From positions 372,001-436,000 of the forward strand of contig NZ_QGGR01000002.1 of assembly GCF_003148685.1 (NCBI RefSeq): a stretch of DNA of 64,000 nucleotides, given 5' to 3'. The position numbers and the translations under genes were made by a program. Each line of letters starts with the position of its first letter. Position 1 is the stretch's first letter. Shown one piece after another: positions 8,749-17,897 of the stretch. Source of the DNA: Actinoplanes xinjiangensis (GTDB lineage: Bacteria > Actinomycetota > Actinomycetes > Mycobacteriales > Micromonosporaceae). The notes beneath the pieces were generated by a model, which made no database searches, was not told where the DNA came from, and worked only from the letters and a program-made list of their open reading frames with translations.

Positions 8749-9938
8749 ACGACGGCACGATCCCGACGGCCGGTGAGAAGACCGCTGGTGGACGGACCGC
8801 CATTGAGCAGTCCGCCATTGATCAGACCGCCACTGATCAGACCGCCACCGAGCGGGCCGCCGGCGGGCAGGGCCCGGCAGGGGTCATGCGGCCGCACGCC
8901 GAGGAGCAGTATGCGGAGGAGCTGGCCCTGCTCGCGGCCGCCGACGAACGGCCCCGGCCTCCCGGCTGGCGGCTGTCGCCACAGGCCGTGGTCACCTATC
9001 TGCTCGGCGACGGCGCGAAGATCACCCCGAAGTACGTGGGACCCCGCCGGCTCATGGAGGTGGCCGTCTCCACCCTGGCGACCGATCGGGCCCTGCTGCT
9101 GCTCGGTGTTCCCGGCACCGCCAAGACGTGGGTGTCCGAGCACCTCGCGGCGGCGATCTCCGGTGATTCGACGCTGCTCGTGCAGGGCACCGCCGGCACC
9201 GCCGAGGAGGCGATCCGCTACGGGTGGAACTATGCGCGGCTGCTCGCCGAGGGCCCAACCGACGCGGCGCTGGTGCCGAGCCCGATCATGCGGGCCATGC
9301 GGACCGGGTCGATCGCCCGGATCGAGGAACTGACCCGGGTGCCGTCGGACGTGCAGGACGCGCTGATCACCGTCCTGTCGGAGAAGTCGCTGCCGGTTCC
9401 CGAACTCAACACCGAGGTCCAGGCGCTGCGCGGGTTCAATCTGATCGCGACCGCCAACGACCGGGACCGCGGTGTCAACGAACTGTCCAGTGCGCTGCGG
9501 CGGCGGTTCAACACGGTGGTCCTGCCGGTTCCGGCCAGCGCCGACGACGAGGTGGAGATCGTCGCGCGGCGGGTGGCCCAGCTAGGGCGGGCCCTGGAGC
9601 TGCCGGAGGTGCCGGCCGCGATGGAGGAGATCCGCCGGGTGGTGACGATCTTCCGGGAGCTGCGGTCCGGGATGACGGAGGACGGGCGTACCACCTTGAA
9701 GTCGCCGACCGGGACCCTCTCGACCGCCGAGGCCATCTCGGTGGTGACGAACGGGATGGCGCTCGCCGCCCACTTCGGCGACGGCACGCTGCACCCCGGC
9801 GACGTGGCCGCCGGCATCGTCGGCGCGGTGATCAAGGATCCGGTGTCCGACGGGGTCGTCTGGCGCGAATATCTGGAGACGGTGGTCCGGGAGAGGTCCG
9901 GCTGGCTCGACTTCTACCGGGCCGCCCGCGATGCCTGA
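8745..9938 (+). CDS. MoxR-type AAA+ ATPase
   Basis: 397-residue AAA+ ATPase, second gene of the operon; its GTG start overlaps the preceding stop by 4 bases. Walker A is GVPGTAKTW (about residue 120). The Walker B position reads IARIEELT, Glu-Glu instead of the usual Asp-Glu. Sensor 1 is LIATANDRD (about 235) and an arginine-finger region SSALRRRFN follows. MoxR ATPases typically act with VWA proteins as chaperone-like remodelers that insert metals or activate partners; the VWA gene lies two genes downstream. The N-terminal 45 residues are repetitive (TATDQ-like) and may be dispensable; an ATG at 8886 is an alternative start. Confidence 0.93.
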   Translation: MNDGTIPTAGEKTAGGRTAIEQSAIDQTATDQTATERAAGGQGPAGVMRPHAEEQYAEELALLAAADERPRPPGWRLSPQAVVTYLLGDGAKITPKYVGPRRLMEVAVSTLATDRALLLLGVPGTAKTWVSEHLAAAISGDSTLLVQGTAGTAEEAIRYGWNYARLLAEGPTDAALVPSPIMRAMRTGSIARIEELTRVPSDVQDALITVLSEKSLPVPELNTEVQALRGFNLIATANDRDRGVNELSSALRRRFNTVVLPVPASADDEVEIVARRVAQLGRALELPEVPAAMEEIRRVVTIFRELRSGMTEDGRTTLKSPTGTLSTAEAISVVTNGMALAAHFGDGTLHPGDVAAGIVGAVIKDPVSDGVVWREYLETVVRERSGWLDFYRAARDA

Positions 9939-12534
9939 GCGGATCTACGGGATCCGGCACCACGGGCCCGGCTCGGCCCGCGCGGTGGTGCGGGAGCTCG
10001 ACACGCATCCGCCGGAGGTGCTGCTGATCGAGGGCCCGCCGGAGGCTGACGACCTGGTCCGGTGGGCTGCGGACGGCGGTCTGGAGCCGCCGGTGGCGCT
10101 GCTCGGATACGCGACCGACGACCCGGGCAGGGCGGCGTTCTGGCCGTTCGCGGTCTTCTCCCCGGAATGGCAGGCCATCCGGTGGGCGGTCCGGCGCGGC
10201 GTCCGCGTCCGATTCTTCGATCTTCCGTACGGCTACCGCGTCGCGCCGTCCGCGGCCTCGCCGGAGGCGGTGGCCGACGGAGCCGTCCACCCGTCACCAC
10301 AGGCGAAAGGGCCGGCGGGAGTTTCGGGAACGGCACCGGGCGCCGGGCCGAAGACCGACGGTGAGCATCTGACGGAAGCCGGCGCGGGAGCCGGGCCGGA
10401 GAACGCCGGTGAGGACCTGACGGAAGCTGTGCCCGAGACCGTCGGTGGGCATCTACCGGGACCAGGCGCGGGTGCCGGGCCGGACGGTGAGGACACCGCG
10501 TCGGGGCCGATGCGGCCGGTGGATCCGATCGCGGAGTTGGCGGCCGCAGCCGGGTACGACGATCCGGAGCGGTGGTGGGAGGACGTCGTCGAGCATCGGG
10601 GGATGCCGGTGTTCGAGGCGATCGCCGAAGCCATGACGGCCATCCGGGAGCACGCGCCGGAGGATCCGGACGATCTGCTGCGCGAGGCCTTCATGCGGTC
10701 GGTGCTGCGGGAGGAGCGGCGCCGGCACGAGGACGTGGCCGTGGTGTGCGGGGCGTGGCACGTTCCGGCGCTGCTCAGGAAGGTGCCGGTCAAGGACGAC
10801 ACCGCGCTGCTCAAGGGCCGGCGTAAGGGGAAGGTGGCGTTCACCTGGGTGCCGTGGACCTACGGGCGGCTGGCGTCGTGGTCCGGGTACGGGGCCGGGG
10901 TGCGCTCCCCGGGCTGGTATCACCACCTGTTCACCACCGGGGACGACGTGGTCACCCGCTGGCTGGTGGACGCGGCCGGAGTGTTGCGGGCCGAGGGTGT
11001 GCCCACCTCGTCGGCGCACGTGATCGAAGCCGTACGTCTCGCCGAAGCCCTGGCCACGCTGCGCGGGCGGCCGCTCGCCGGGCTGGCCGAGGTGACCGAG
11101 GCCGCCGAGGCGGTGATGTGCGACGGCGAGCCGTTACGGTCCGAGTTGATCGCCCGCAGGCTGGTCGTCGGCGAGCGTCTCGGGGCCGTGCCGGACGACA
11201 TGCCGGCCGTGCCGCTGGTGCGGGATCTGACCGCGCAGCAGCGGTCGCTGCGGCTCCGACCGGATGCCGCCGAGCGCGCCCTGGACCTGGATCTGCGGCA
11301 GGACAACGACCTGCGGCGCAGCCGGCTGCTGCACCGGCTGACGGTTCTCGGCGTGCCCTGGGGCCGGCGGGCCACGACCCGGCGCGGGACCGGGACGTTC
11401 CGGGAGGAGTGGCGGCTGGCGTGGCAGCCGGAGTTCGCGGTCCGGCTGGTCGAGGGCGGCATGTGGGGCACGACCGTGGTGGCGGCGGCGACCGCCCGGG
11501 TCACCCGGCGTGCCCGGGAGGCGTCGGCCCTGGCCGAGGTCACCGAGTTGGTGGAGACGTGCCTGCTCGCGGATCTCGCGGAGGCGTACCCGTCGGTGCT
11601 CGCCGCCCTGGACACCCGCGCCGCGCTGGACGCTGACGTGCATCATCTGATGGCGGCGATTCCGGCGCTGGCCAGGACGCTGCGGTACGGCGATGTGCGC
11701 CGCACCGACGTCGCCGGGCTGGCGACGGTGACCGCGAGCCTGCTGGGCCGGGTGTGTGCGGGGCTGCCGTCGGCGGCCGGTTCGCTCTCCGACGACGCGG
11801 CGCGGCAGTTGCGGGACGGCATGGACGGCGTTCATCAGGCGGTCGGGCTGCTCGCCGACGAGTCGCTGCGGGACCGCTGGCTGGCCACCATCGGCTCGCT
11901 GGCGACCCGGCCGGGGTTGCACGGGCTTGCGGCGGGGCGGCTGACCCGGCTGCTGCTGGACGCCGGGCGGCTGGACGGCGCCGAGGTGCGCCGGCGACTG
12001 CGACTGCCGCTGACCGTCGGCACCCCGCCGGCGCACGCGGCGGCCTGGGTGGAGGGGTTCCTGTCCGGCGGCGGGCTGCTGCTGGTTCATGACGAGGCGC
12101 TGTTGTCGCTGGTGGACGACTGGCTGGCGGACATCCCGGCGGAGGCGTTCGACAGTGTGCTGCCGCTGTTGCGGCGTACGTTCGGCGGTTTCGACTCCGG
12201 GGAACGGCGGGCCATCGGCGAGCGGATCGCCGGCGGCAGATCGGCGCGGACCGGGCCGATGATCATGATCGACACGGGGCGGGCGGCTGCTCCCCTGACG
12301 ACACTGGGCGCGCTGCTCGGCCGCCCGCTGAGCGTGGGAGGACCCCCACCCGGGAGCGCCGTGGCGGCCGAAAACGCCGGGGAGGCCGGGAACGCCGTGG
12401 CGTCTGAAAAAACCGAGGGGGCCAGGAGCGCCGTGGCGGCCGAACAAACCGGGGAGGCCGGGAACGCCGTGGCGGCCGGCGGCGCCCGGGAGGCTGGAAG
12501 CGCCGTGGCGGTGGCCGGATCGGGGGAGGCATGA
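9931..12534 (+). CDS. DUF5682-family protein
   Basis: 867-residue protein of the DUF5682 family, third gene of the operon, overlapping both neighbours. It opens with the family's typical IYGIRHHGPGSAR motif and includes a CGAWHVPALL segment; the fold at the N-terminus resembles TraB/EreA-like enzymes in general outline, which is my inference. Rich in His and acidic residues, no membrane segment. An Ala/Gly/Pro-rich insert occupies about residues 110-195, and the C-terminus carries four 12-residue tandem repeats (see 12361-12531). No biochemical role is known to me. Confidence 0.85.
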   Translation: MPERIYGIRHHGPGSARAVVRELDTHPPEVLLIEGPPEADDLVRWAADGGLEPPVALLGYATDDPGRAAFWPFAVFSPEWQAIRWAVRRGVRVRFFDLPYGYRVAPSAASPEAVADGAVHPSPQAKGPAGVSGTAPGAGPKTDGEHLTEAGAGAGPENAGEDLTEAVPETVGGHLPGPGAGAGPDGEDTASGPMRPVDPIAELAAAAGYDDPERWWEDVVEHRGMPVFEAIAEAMTAIREHAPEDPDDLLREAFMRSVLREERRRHEDVAVVCGAWHVPALLRKVPVKDDTALLKGRRKGKVAFTWVPWTYGRLASWSGYGAGVRSPGWYHHLFTTGDDVVTRWLVDAAGVLRAEGVPTSSAHVIEAVRLAEALATLRGRPLAGLAEVTEAAEAVMCDGEPLRSELIARRLVVGERLGAVPDDMPAVPLVRDLTAQQRSLRLRPDAAERALDLDLRQDNDLRRSRLLHRLTVLGVPWGRRATTRRGTGTFREEWRLAWQPEFAVRLVEGGMWGTTVVAAATARVTRRAREASALAEVTELVETCLLADLAEAYPSVLAALDTRAALDADVHHLMAAIPALARTLRYGDVRRTDVAGLATVTASLLGRVCAGLPSAAGSLSDDAARQLRDGMDGVHQAVGLLADESLRDRWLATIGSLATRPGLHGLAAGRLTRLLLDAGRLDGAEVRRRLRLPLTVGTPPAHAAAWVEGFLSGGGLLLVHDEALLSLVDDWLADIPAEAFDSVLPLLRRTFGGFDSGERRAIGERIAGGRSARTGPMIMIDTGRAAAPLTTLGALLGRPLSVGGPPPGSAVAAENAGEAGNAVASEKTEGARSAVAAEQTGEAGNAVAAGGAREAGSAVAVAGSGEA
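12361..12531 (+). repeat. 36-bp tandem repeat at the 3' end of the DUF5682 gene
   Basis: Four full 36-bp units (12361-12396, 12397-12432, 12433-12468, 12469-12504) plus a 27-bp partial unit, each encoding 12 residues like VAAENAGEAGNA. The unit length keeps the frame, so copy number could vary without harming the gene. The repeats end at the ATG of the VWA gene. Confidence 0.9.
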
Positions 12535-13697
12535 GCGACACGGATCAGGCGGCCGCGGAACGCAGGCGGCGGTGGCGGCTGGTGCTCGGCGGAGCCGCGG
12601 ACGAGCCGCTCGGCAAGGCGGACGGGCGGGACGGGGCGATGGACGCCGCGATGGCCGCGCTCTACGACGCCGGCGCCTCCGACGAGCGGCCGGCACAACG
12701 GTCGGCGGGGCTGGGTGGTTCGGCGCCGAAGGTGGCCCGCTGGCTCGGCGACATCCGGGAGTATTTCCCGGGAACCGTGGTGCAGGTGATGCAGGCCGAC
12801 GCCATCGAGCGGCTCGATCTGACCCGGCTGCTGCTGGAACCGGAGATGCTCGCCGCGGTGGAACCGGACGTGCACCTGGTCGGCACGCTGCTCTCCCTGA
12901 ACCGGGTGATGCCGGAGGCCGCCCGGGAGACGGCGCGGCAGGTGGTCCGTACCGTCGTGGAGCAGTTGGAGCGCCGCATCGCGCAACCGACCCGCACCGC
13001 GGTGACCGGCGCGCTGAGCCGGGCCGCCCGGATCAGCCGGCCGCGGCACGCGGACATCGACTGGGACCGGACGATCCGCGCGAACCTGAAGCACTATGTG
13101 CCGGAGCACCGGACGGTGATCCCGGAACGGCTGGTCGGGTACGGCCGGCGGGGCACCGCCGTGCAGCGGGACGTGGTGCTCTGCGTCGACCAGTCCGGTT
13201 CGATGGCCGCGTCGGTGGTGTTCGCCGGGGTGTTCGCGGCGGTGCTGGCGTCGATGCGGTCGCTGCGGACCTCGCTCGTCGTATTCGACACCGCGGTGGT
13301 CGACCTGACCGATCAGCTGGCCGATCCGGTGGAGGTGCTGTTCGGCACACAGCTGGGTGGCGGCACCGACATCAACCGGGCGATCGCCTGCTCGCAGCAG
13401 CTGATCACGCGGCCACGGGACAGCATCTTCGTGCTGATCAGCGACCTGTACGAGGGTGGCGTCCGGGAGGACATGCTGCGCCGGGTGGCCGAGATGACGG
13501 CCGCGGGTGTGCAGGTGGTGGTGCTGCTGGCGCTCTCCGACGAGGGGGCGCCGGCCTATGACCACGAGAACGCGGCCGCGCTGGCGGAACTCGGTGTGCC
13601 GGCGTTCGCGTGCACCCCGGACGTGTTCCCGGATCTGATGGCGGCGGCGATCGAGCGTCGCGATCTGCGGGCCTTCGCCGATCGGGGCACCTCTTGA
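12531..13697 (+). CDS. VWA-domain protein of the MoxR operon
   Basis: 388-residue cytosolic von Willebrand A protein. The N-terminal half is helical (KVARWLGDIREYFP through LERRIAQPTRTA). The C-terminal VWA domain has a complete metal-ion-dependent adhesion site: DQSGS (about 219-223), the Thr in GGGTD (about 278) and the Asp in ISDLYEG (about 303). It starts 4 bases inside the DUF5682 gene. MoxR-associated VWA proteins act as adaptors that couple the ATPase to its client, so this is probably the specificity partner of the AAA+ protein encoded two genes upstream. Confidence 0.93.
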   Translation: MSDTDQAAAERRRRWRLVLGGAADEPLGKADGRDGAMDAAMAALYDAGASDERPAQRSAGLGGSAPKVARWLGDIREYFPGTVVQVMQADAIERLDLTRLLLEPEMLAAVEPDVHLVGTLLSLNRVMPEAARETARQVVRTVVEQLERRIAQPTRTAVTGALSRAARISRPRHADIDWDRTIRANLKHYVPEHRTVIPERLVGYGRRGTAVQRDVVLCVDQSGSMAASVVFAGVFAAVLASMRSLRTSLVVFDTAVVDLTDQLADPVEVLFGTQLGGGTDINRAIACSQQLITRPRDSIFVLISDLYEGGVREDMLRRVAEMTAAGVQVVVLLALSDEGAPAYDHENAAALAELGVPAFACTPDVFPDLMAAAIERRDLRAFADRGTS

Positions 13698-13729
13698 GCG
13701 ATCCCCTCGATGTAACTACCGTAAGATCT

Positions 13730-14491
13730 ATGAGTGCTTACCTGACGAACCATCGTGAGTGGCAGGAGAGCTGGGACCGGCAGCAGGCGGCCTTCATGCC
13801 GGACCGGGAGGAGCGATTCGCGGCGATGCTCGAGGCCGTCGCCGCGGTCACCGGCGGCGAGGCACCACGGCTGCTCGACCTGGCCGGCGGCACCGGCACC
13901 ATCTCGCTGCGTACGCTGGCGCGCTTCCCCGACGCCCAGGTGACCGTCCTCGACCAGGATCCGGTGCTGCTCACGATCGCCGGATCGTCGCTGCGGGACC
14001 GGGCGACCGTCGTCGACGCCGACCTGGGCGACCCGGGCTGGCGGGCGAAGCTGCCGGCGGAGCCGTTCGACGCGGTCCTGACCGCCACGGCGCTGCACTG
14101 GCTGCCGGCCGAGCGGGTCGCCGCGCTGTACGCCGAGATCCGGGAGGTGCTGCGCCCGGGCGGACTGTTCGTGAACGCCGACCACATGACCGACGAGGGC
14201 CTGCCCGAGCTGTCCCGCCAACTGCTCGATCACGCCCGGGCGCGACGCGAGGCCCGGTACGCGACCGGCGCGGCCACCTCCTGGCCACAGTGGTGGGCGC
14301 TGGCCGCCGCCGACGGCCAGCTGGCGCCGAAAGCCGCCGAGCGGCAGCGGATCTACCCGTCCGACCAGCACAGTCAGGAGTGGACCCCGCCGGTGTCGTG
14401 GCATGTCGAGACGCTGCGCGCGGCCGGCTTCCGGGAGGCGGGCATCCTCTGGCGAGGCGGCACCGACGCCGCGGTCGCCGGCCTTCGCTGA
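13730..14491 (+). CDS. Class I SAM-dependent methyltransferase
   Basis: 253-residue methyltransferase. The SAM-binding motif I is LLDLAGGTGTIS (about residues 44-55), the acidic residue ending strand 2 is in TVLDQDP, and a post-motif segment FDAVLTATALHWLP resembles the UbiE/Methyltransf_25 group. It starts 32 bases after the VWA stop, so it may be transcribed with the AAA/VWA operon, though no ribosome site precedes the ATG and the gene could have its own promoter in the AT-richer TGTAACTACCGTAAGATCT stretch. Substrate not predictable. Confidence 0.9.
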   Translation: MSAYLTNHREWQESWDRQQAAFMPDREERFAAMLEAVAAVTGGEAPRLLDLAGGTGTISLRTLARFPDAQVTVLDQDPVLLTIAGSSLRDRATVVDADLGDPGWRAKLPAEPFDAVLTATALHWLPAERVAALYAEIREVLRPGGLFVNADHMTDEGLPELSRQLLDHARARREARYATGAATSWPQWWALAAADGQLAPKAAERQRIYPSDQHSQEWTPPVSWHVETLRAAGFREAGILWRGGTDAAVAGLR

Positions 14492-14556
14492 CCTGCCCGC
14501 CACCCCGATCGGCGCAGGCTGCGCACGACCGCGCCGGCGGGCCGGGCCGGTAGTGG

Positions 14557-14799
14557 TCAGGCCGCGCCGGAGGGCCGGTCGGTCCAGCGCAGGAAGCGTT
14601 CGAAGAGTTCGGAGGCGGGCGTCCGGGGCATGTCCCGGGCGGCCTCCTCCAGGTGGTTCCACATGAGGACGGCCAGGTCGACGCGACCGTTGGCGCCGGC
14701 CAACTGTTCGCGGGCCGGGTCGCACGGCCAGGGCCGGCCGCAGGCTCGGCAGTCCCACGACGGCCGGGCGGGATCGTGATCCGCCTGGTCGCCGGTCAC
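14557..14799 (-). CDS. Small conserved Cys-containing actinobacterial protein
   Basis: 80-residue protein read from a GTG at 14799, chosen because GGGGGAGG lies 8-9 bases upstream. Its N-terminal third has the pattern WDCRACGRPWPC, three cysteines spaced CxxCx4C, likely a metal-binding or redox knuckle. The rest is a helical segment (LAVLMWNHLEEAARDM). I recognise the pattern as a conserved hypothetical of Micromonosporaceae, sometimes mislabelled as a flavin reductase; function unknown. Convergent with the methyltransferase gene. Confidence 0.75.
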   Translation of the reverse strand: MTGDQADHDPARPSWDCRACGRPWPCDPAREQLAGANGRVDLAVLMWNHLEEAARDMPRTPASELFERFLRWTDRPSGAA

Positions 14800-15172
14800 G
14801 TGCCGCCACCTCCCCCGCTGCGGGGCACGACGGACGTCCGCCGGATCCGCCCGCCCTCGAACCCGCGTGTCCACACGATGCGCGTGCATCGGCTGACGGT
14901 CAACCGCCCGAACCGGCCCCTCGCCGGTCCGGGTGACGCCCGGCCGGGGCATCGGCACCGGTCGTTGCATCCCGGTCACGCACGGTCCAGCCCGGCGACG
15001 CAGGCCGCATGCTGCGGCAAGGGCGATTCCCGATCGAGGGGTACGGCCGGAGCACGGTGCCGCACCGGCCCGGTGACGAGATACCGACAGTGTTCGTCGA
15101 TGAACCGAATCCCGCCCGATATGTACCTTTCTTTGGGAGCATGAGGCGAGACGACCGGCCCGGGACGGTGAC
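14800..15172. other. Gene-free region (373 bp) upstream of CWRT1
   Basis: Open frames here lack ribosome sites and look random. I see GC-rich sequence without strong hairpins. The AT-richer GATATGTACCTTTCTTT (about 15117-15133) followed by GGGAGC is a plausible promoter/leader for the gene at 15173. It does not share the leader found upstream of the two other CWRT genes. Confidence 0.5.
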
Positions 15173-15925
15173 ATGGCCTACGACGAGCACCACGAACACG
15201 ACGAGTACGCGACGACCGAGGGCGGCCTGTACGCCTCCGCGTCGGTGGAGGACCCGGACCGGGCGGCGCGACATCGCCGACGGCTGGCGGCCGGGATCAC
15301 CGGGGCCGTCGTGGCACTGGCCGGCGCCGGGTTCCTGATCACCCGGTTGATGAACGAACAGCAGCCGACCCTGCCGGAACCGGCGGCGCTGGCTCCGCAG
15401 ACGACTGAGGCGACGACCGCGCCGACGCCGGAGGAGACCGCGCCGGTGACCCGTACCCCCAAGGTCACCAGGCATGCCGTGCCCGTCGAGCAGAGCCCGG
15501 CACCGCCGATCGCGGCGAGCCGCGCGGCGAGCCGGGCGGCGAGCCCGGACGCGGCCGAGGCCCGCGCCTCGGCCGCCATCGAGGAGCTGCGCGAACGGCT
15601 GCGGGTCAGCGAGCGGACCAGGATGGTCGAGCAGCCCTACGAGGACGGCACGATGACGGTCCTGGCTTCGTGGCGGGACGTCACCGGCGAATCGCTGCTG
15701 CGCAGGGCGCTGGACGCCGGCACACCGGCCGGGAACGGCGTTCGCTGTACGACCAGGCTCAGCAACGAACCGGACTGGGATCCGGGTCCGCCGCCCACCC
15801 TGATGTGCTGGCGTACGTCGGCGTCCCGGAGTGTCGTCGTCGTCTCGACCGCGTCGTCGACGGGCGCCGAGGCCATCGCCGCCTCCGCCTCGCTGATCGA
15901 GACCGAGTGGCCGAAACTCGACTGA
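15173..15925 (+). CDS. CWRT-family single-pass membrane protein 1
   Basis: 250 residues: a short acidic/His cytoplasmic N-terminus, an Arg-rich stop (RHRRRL), one membrane helix (about 42-60), a Pro/Thr/Ala-rich extracytoplasmic linker, a short charged helix (IEELRERLRVSERTRM), and a C-terminal domain. That domain contains MTVLASWRDVTG, a Cys in VRCTTRLS, and PTLMCWRTS followed by a Val-rich strand. Two paralogues at 18863 and 21948 share the order and both Cys. I do not recognise a named family. It is convergent with the S8 protease gene, sharing one bidirectional terminator. Confidence 0.82.
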   Translation: MAYDEHHEHDEYATTEGGLYASASVEDPDRAARHRRRLAAGITGAVVALAGAGFLITRLMNEQQPTLPEPAALAPQTTEATTAPTPEETAPVTRTPKVTRHAVPVEQSPAPPIAASRAASRAASPDAAEARASAAIEELRERLRVSERTRMVEQPYEDGTMTVLASWRDVTGESLLRRALDAGTPAGNGVRCTTRLSNEPDWDPGPPPTLMCWRTSASRSVVVVSTASSTGAEAIAASASLIETEWPKLD

Positions 15926-15939
15926 CCGGCACCGACGCG

Positions 15940-15974
15940 AACCGCGGCGGGACCCGAGGGGTCCCGCCGCGGTT
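15940..15974. terminator. Bidirectional terminator between CWRT1 and S8 protease 1
   Basis: A perfect 15-bp inverted repeat, AACCGCGGCGGGACC / GGTCCCGCCGCGGTT, with a 5-base loop. It lies 14 bases after the plus-strand stop and 15 bases after the minus-strand stop. Confidence 0.9.
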
Positions 15975-15989
15975 GTCGGAGCGGATCGG

Positions 15990-17897
15990 TCAGGCGACGA
16001 ACTCGCCGCTGGTGGCACCGAGGATCGTGGTGCTGGCCGGAACCACCACGCGGTAGGTCTGGCCGCGGCTCAGGCCGGTCAGCGTCGCCTTGGCCGGCGA
16101 CGTCGGCGCGGTGTAGGCGCCGACCTTGCGCCAGACGCCGGCGATCTTCTGCTGGATCTCGGTCGACCGGCCGGTCGCACCGGTCAGGGTGATGTGGGCC
16201 TGGCCCCAGGTCGCGGGAACCACGGTGACCGCGGCACGGACCTTCCAGCTGACCGTCGCCGAGGTCGCCGCCTCGTTCGCCGCGGTGGCGGCGGCCTTCA
16301 GGACGACCTGGTAGGACGCCTTGCCGGCACGGTCCACCCGCACGGCGCCGAAGTCGTCGGTGACGGCGGCGGTGCACAGCTGCGCGGAACCGGCCTCGGT
16401 CACGCAGACCGAGACGGACTTGCGGGACCACACCTGGCCGCCGGCCTTGACCGTAAACGTGGTGCTGGTCGCGGTGCCGTGGACGACCTCGCCGCCGGCC
16501 GTGTTCGCCGTGATGACCGGAACGGCCTTGACCGGGGTGCCGGTGGCCGGCGGGGTCGTCGGGGCCGTGGTCACCGGCGCGCTGGTGGGCGGGGTGGTCG
16601 GGGCGGTCGTCGGGGCCTTGGTCACCGGCGCGGTGGCCGGCGGGGTGGTCGGGGCGGTCGTCGGCGCCTTGGTGGGCGGCGTGGTCGGGGCCGTGGTGGC
16701 CGGGGCCAGCGCGTTCAGAGCGGCGAGCGCGTCGATGCGGCCGTTGCCGAAGTCGTTGTCGAAGCCGGCACCGCCCAGGTCGACGGCCGACTTCTCCAGC
16801 GTCGCCTCGATCTGGTCCGGCGTCAGCGAACCCTGGTAGCTCTTCATCAGCGCGGCGACCGCGGCGACGTGCGGCGACGCCATCGAGGTACCGCTCATCG
16901 TCTTGTACTGGCCACCCGGGGCGAGGCTGAGGATGTCGGTGCCGGGCGCGGCGACGTCGACGTAGTTGCCGGCGTTCGAGTAGACACCCACCCGGTCGTT
17001 CGAGTCGGTCGCGGCCACACCGATGACACCGGCGTCGGCGGCCGGGTACGACGTGGGGCTGCCCTGCTGACGGCTGTTGCCGACGGCGGCGATGACGGTC
17101 ACGCCCTTGCTGCGGGCGTACGAGATGGCGTTGCTCACCGCGGCGACCTGCTGCGTGCCGCCCAGCGACATGTTGATCACCTGCGCGCCGTGGTCGGCGG
17201 CCCACGTGATGCCCTCGGCGGTGTCCGACATGTTGCCGCTGCCGTTGTCGCCGAGCACCTTCACCGGCATGATCTTGACGTCCGGGGCGACGCCGGAGAT
17301 GCCGACCGCGTTACCGGTGACGGCGGCGATCGTGCCCGCCACGTGGGTGCCGTGCCCGTGCCGGTCGGTGGTGGCGCCCTCCCGGTCGGTCGTCGCGTCG
17401 AGACCGCTGACCATGTTGGCGGCCAGGTCCGGGTGGGTGCCGTCGACACCGCTGTCGATCACGGCGACGACCACGCCGGCGCCGGTCGACTTCTGCCACG
17501 CCTCGACAGTGTGGATCTTCGGGATGTCCCACTGCTGGGCCCGGTAGGTGTCCGAACCGGTCGGGGCACCGAGGGCGTACACCGGGGCGTCCATCTCGAC
17601 GCCGACCGCACCGTCCGCCTTCTGCGCCTCCTCGACCAGCTTGATCGCGGAAGCCTTGTCGGTCGCCTCCTTGACCGTGACGACCGGCCGGCCGTTCTCG
17701 TCGATCGTCGTGGAGACCACCCGCGCCGGCTGCGCCTCGGTGACCGTCGCCGGCACGATCTGCTCCGGCGCCGTGGTCAGGCCGTAAGTGACCGGCGCCC
17801 AGTCCGCCGAACCGCTCGGAAGGGCGAGAGCCCCGACAGCGGCGAGAGCCCCCGCAGCGACGGCACCGACGGCGTACTTACGGATCTGAACCTTCAT
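15990..17897 (-). CDS. Secreted S8 (subtilisin-like) serine protease 1
   Basis: 635-residue exported protease. Signal peptide (about 1-32, with KYAVGAVAAGALAAVGALAL), an I9-like propeptide to about 110, then the S8 domain with catalytic Asp148 (VIDSGVDG), His182 (HGTHVAGT), Asn in AVGNS and Ser in GTSMASPH. A Thr/Pro-rich linker of repeated APTTAPTTPP units follows, then a C-terminal beta domain ending in YRVVVPASTTILGATSGEF, similar to the end of the second S8 protease at 33032. ATG at 17897 preceded by GGGGGAAC; an in-frame TTG precedes it. Convergent with CWRT1. Confidence 0.95.
   Translation of the reverse strand: MKVQIRKYAVGAVAAGALAAVGALALPSGSADWAPVTYGLTTAPEQIVPATVTEAQPARVVSTTIDENGRPVVTVKEATDKASAIKLVEEAQKADGAVGVEMDAPVYALGAPTGSDTYRAQQWDIPKIHTVEAWQKSTGAGVVVAVIDSGVDGTHPDLAANMVSGLDATTDREGATTDRHGHGTHVAGTIAAVTGNAVGISGVAPDVKIMPVKVLGDNGSGNMSDTAEGITWAADHGAQVINMSLGGTQQVAAVSNAISYARSKGVTVIAAVGNSRQQGSPTSYPAADAGVIGVAATDSNDRVGVYSNAGNYVDVAAPGTDILSLAPGGQYKTMSGTSMASPHVAAVAALMKSYQGSLTPDQIEATLEKSAVDLGGAGFDNDFGNGRIDALAALNALAPATTAPTTPPTKAPTTAPTTPPATAPVTKAPTTAPTTPPTSAPVTTAPTTPPATGTPVKAVPVITANTAGGEVVHGTATSTTFTVKAGGQVWSRKSVSVCVTEAGSAQLCTAAVTDDFGAVRVDRAGKASYQVVLKAAATAANEAATSATVSWKVRAAVTVVPATWGQAHITLTGATGRSTEIQQKIAGVWRKVGAYTAPTSPAKATLTGLSRGQTYRVVVPASTTILGATSGEFVA

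Noticed and set aside
14800..15174. Extension of the small Cys-rich gene to a 205-residue protein
   Set aside because: The added N-terminal residues are Arg/Pro-rich without family resemblance, whereas the GTG at 14799 has an excellent GGGGGAGG ribosome site.
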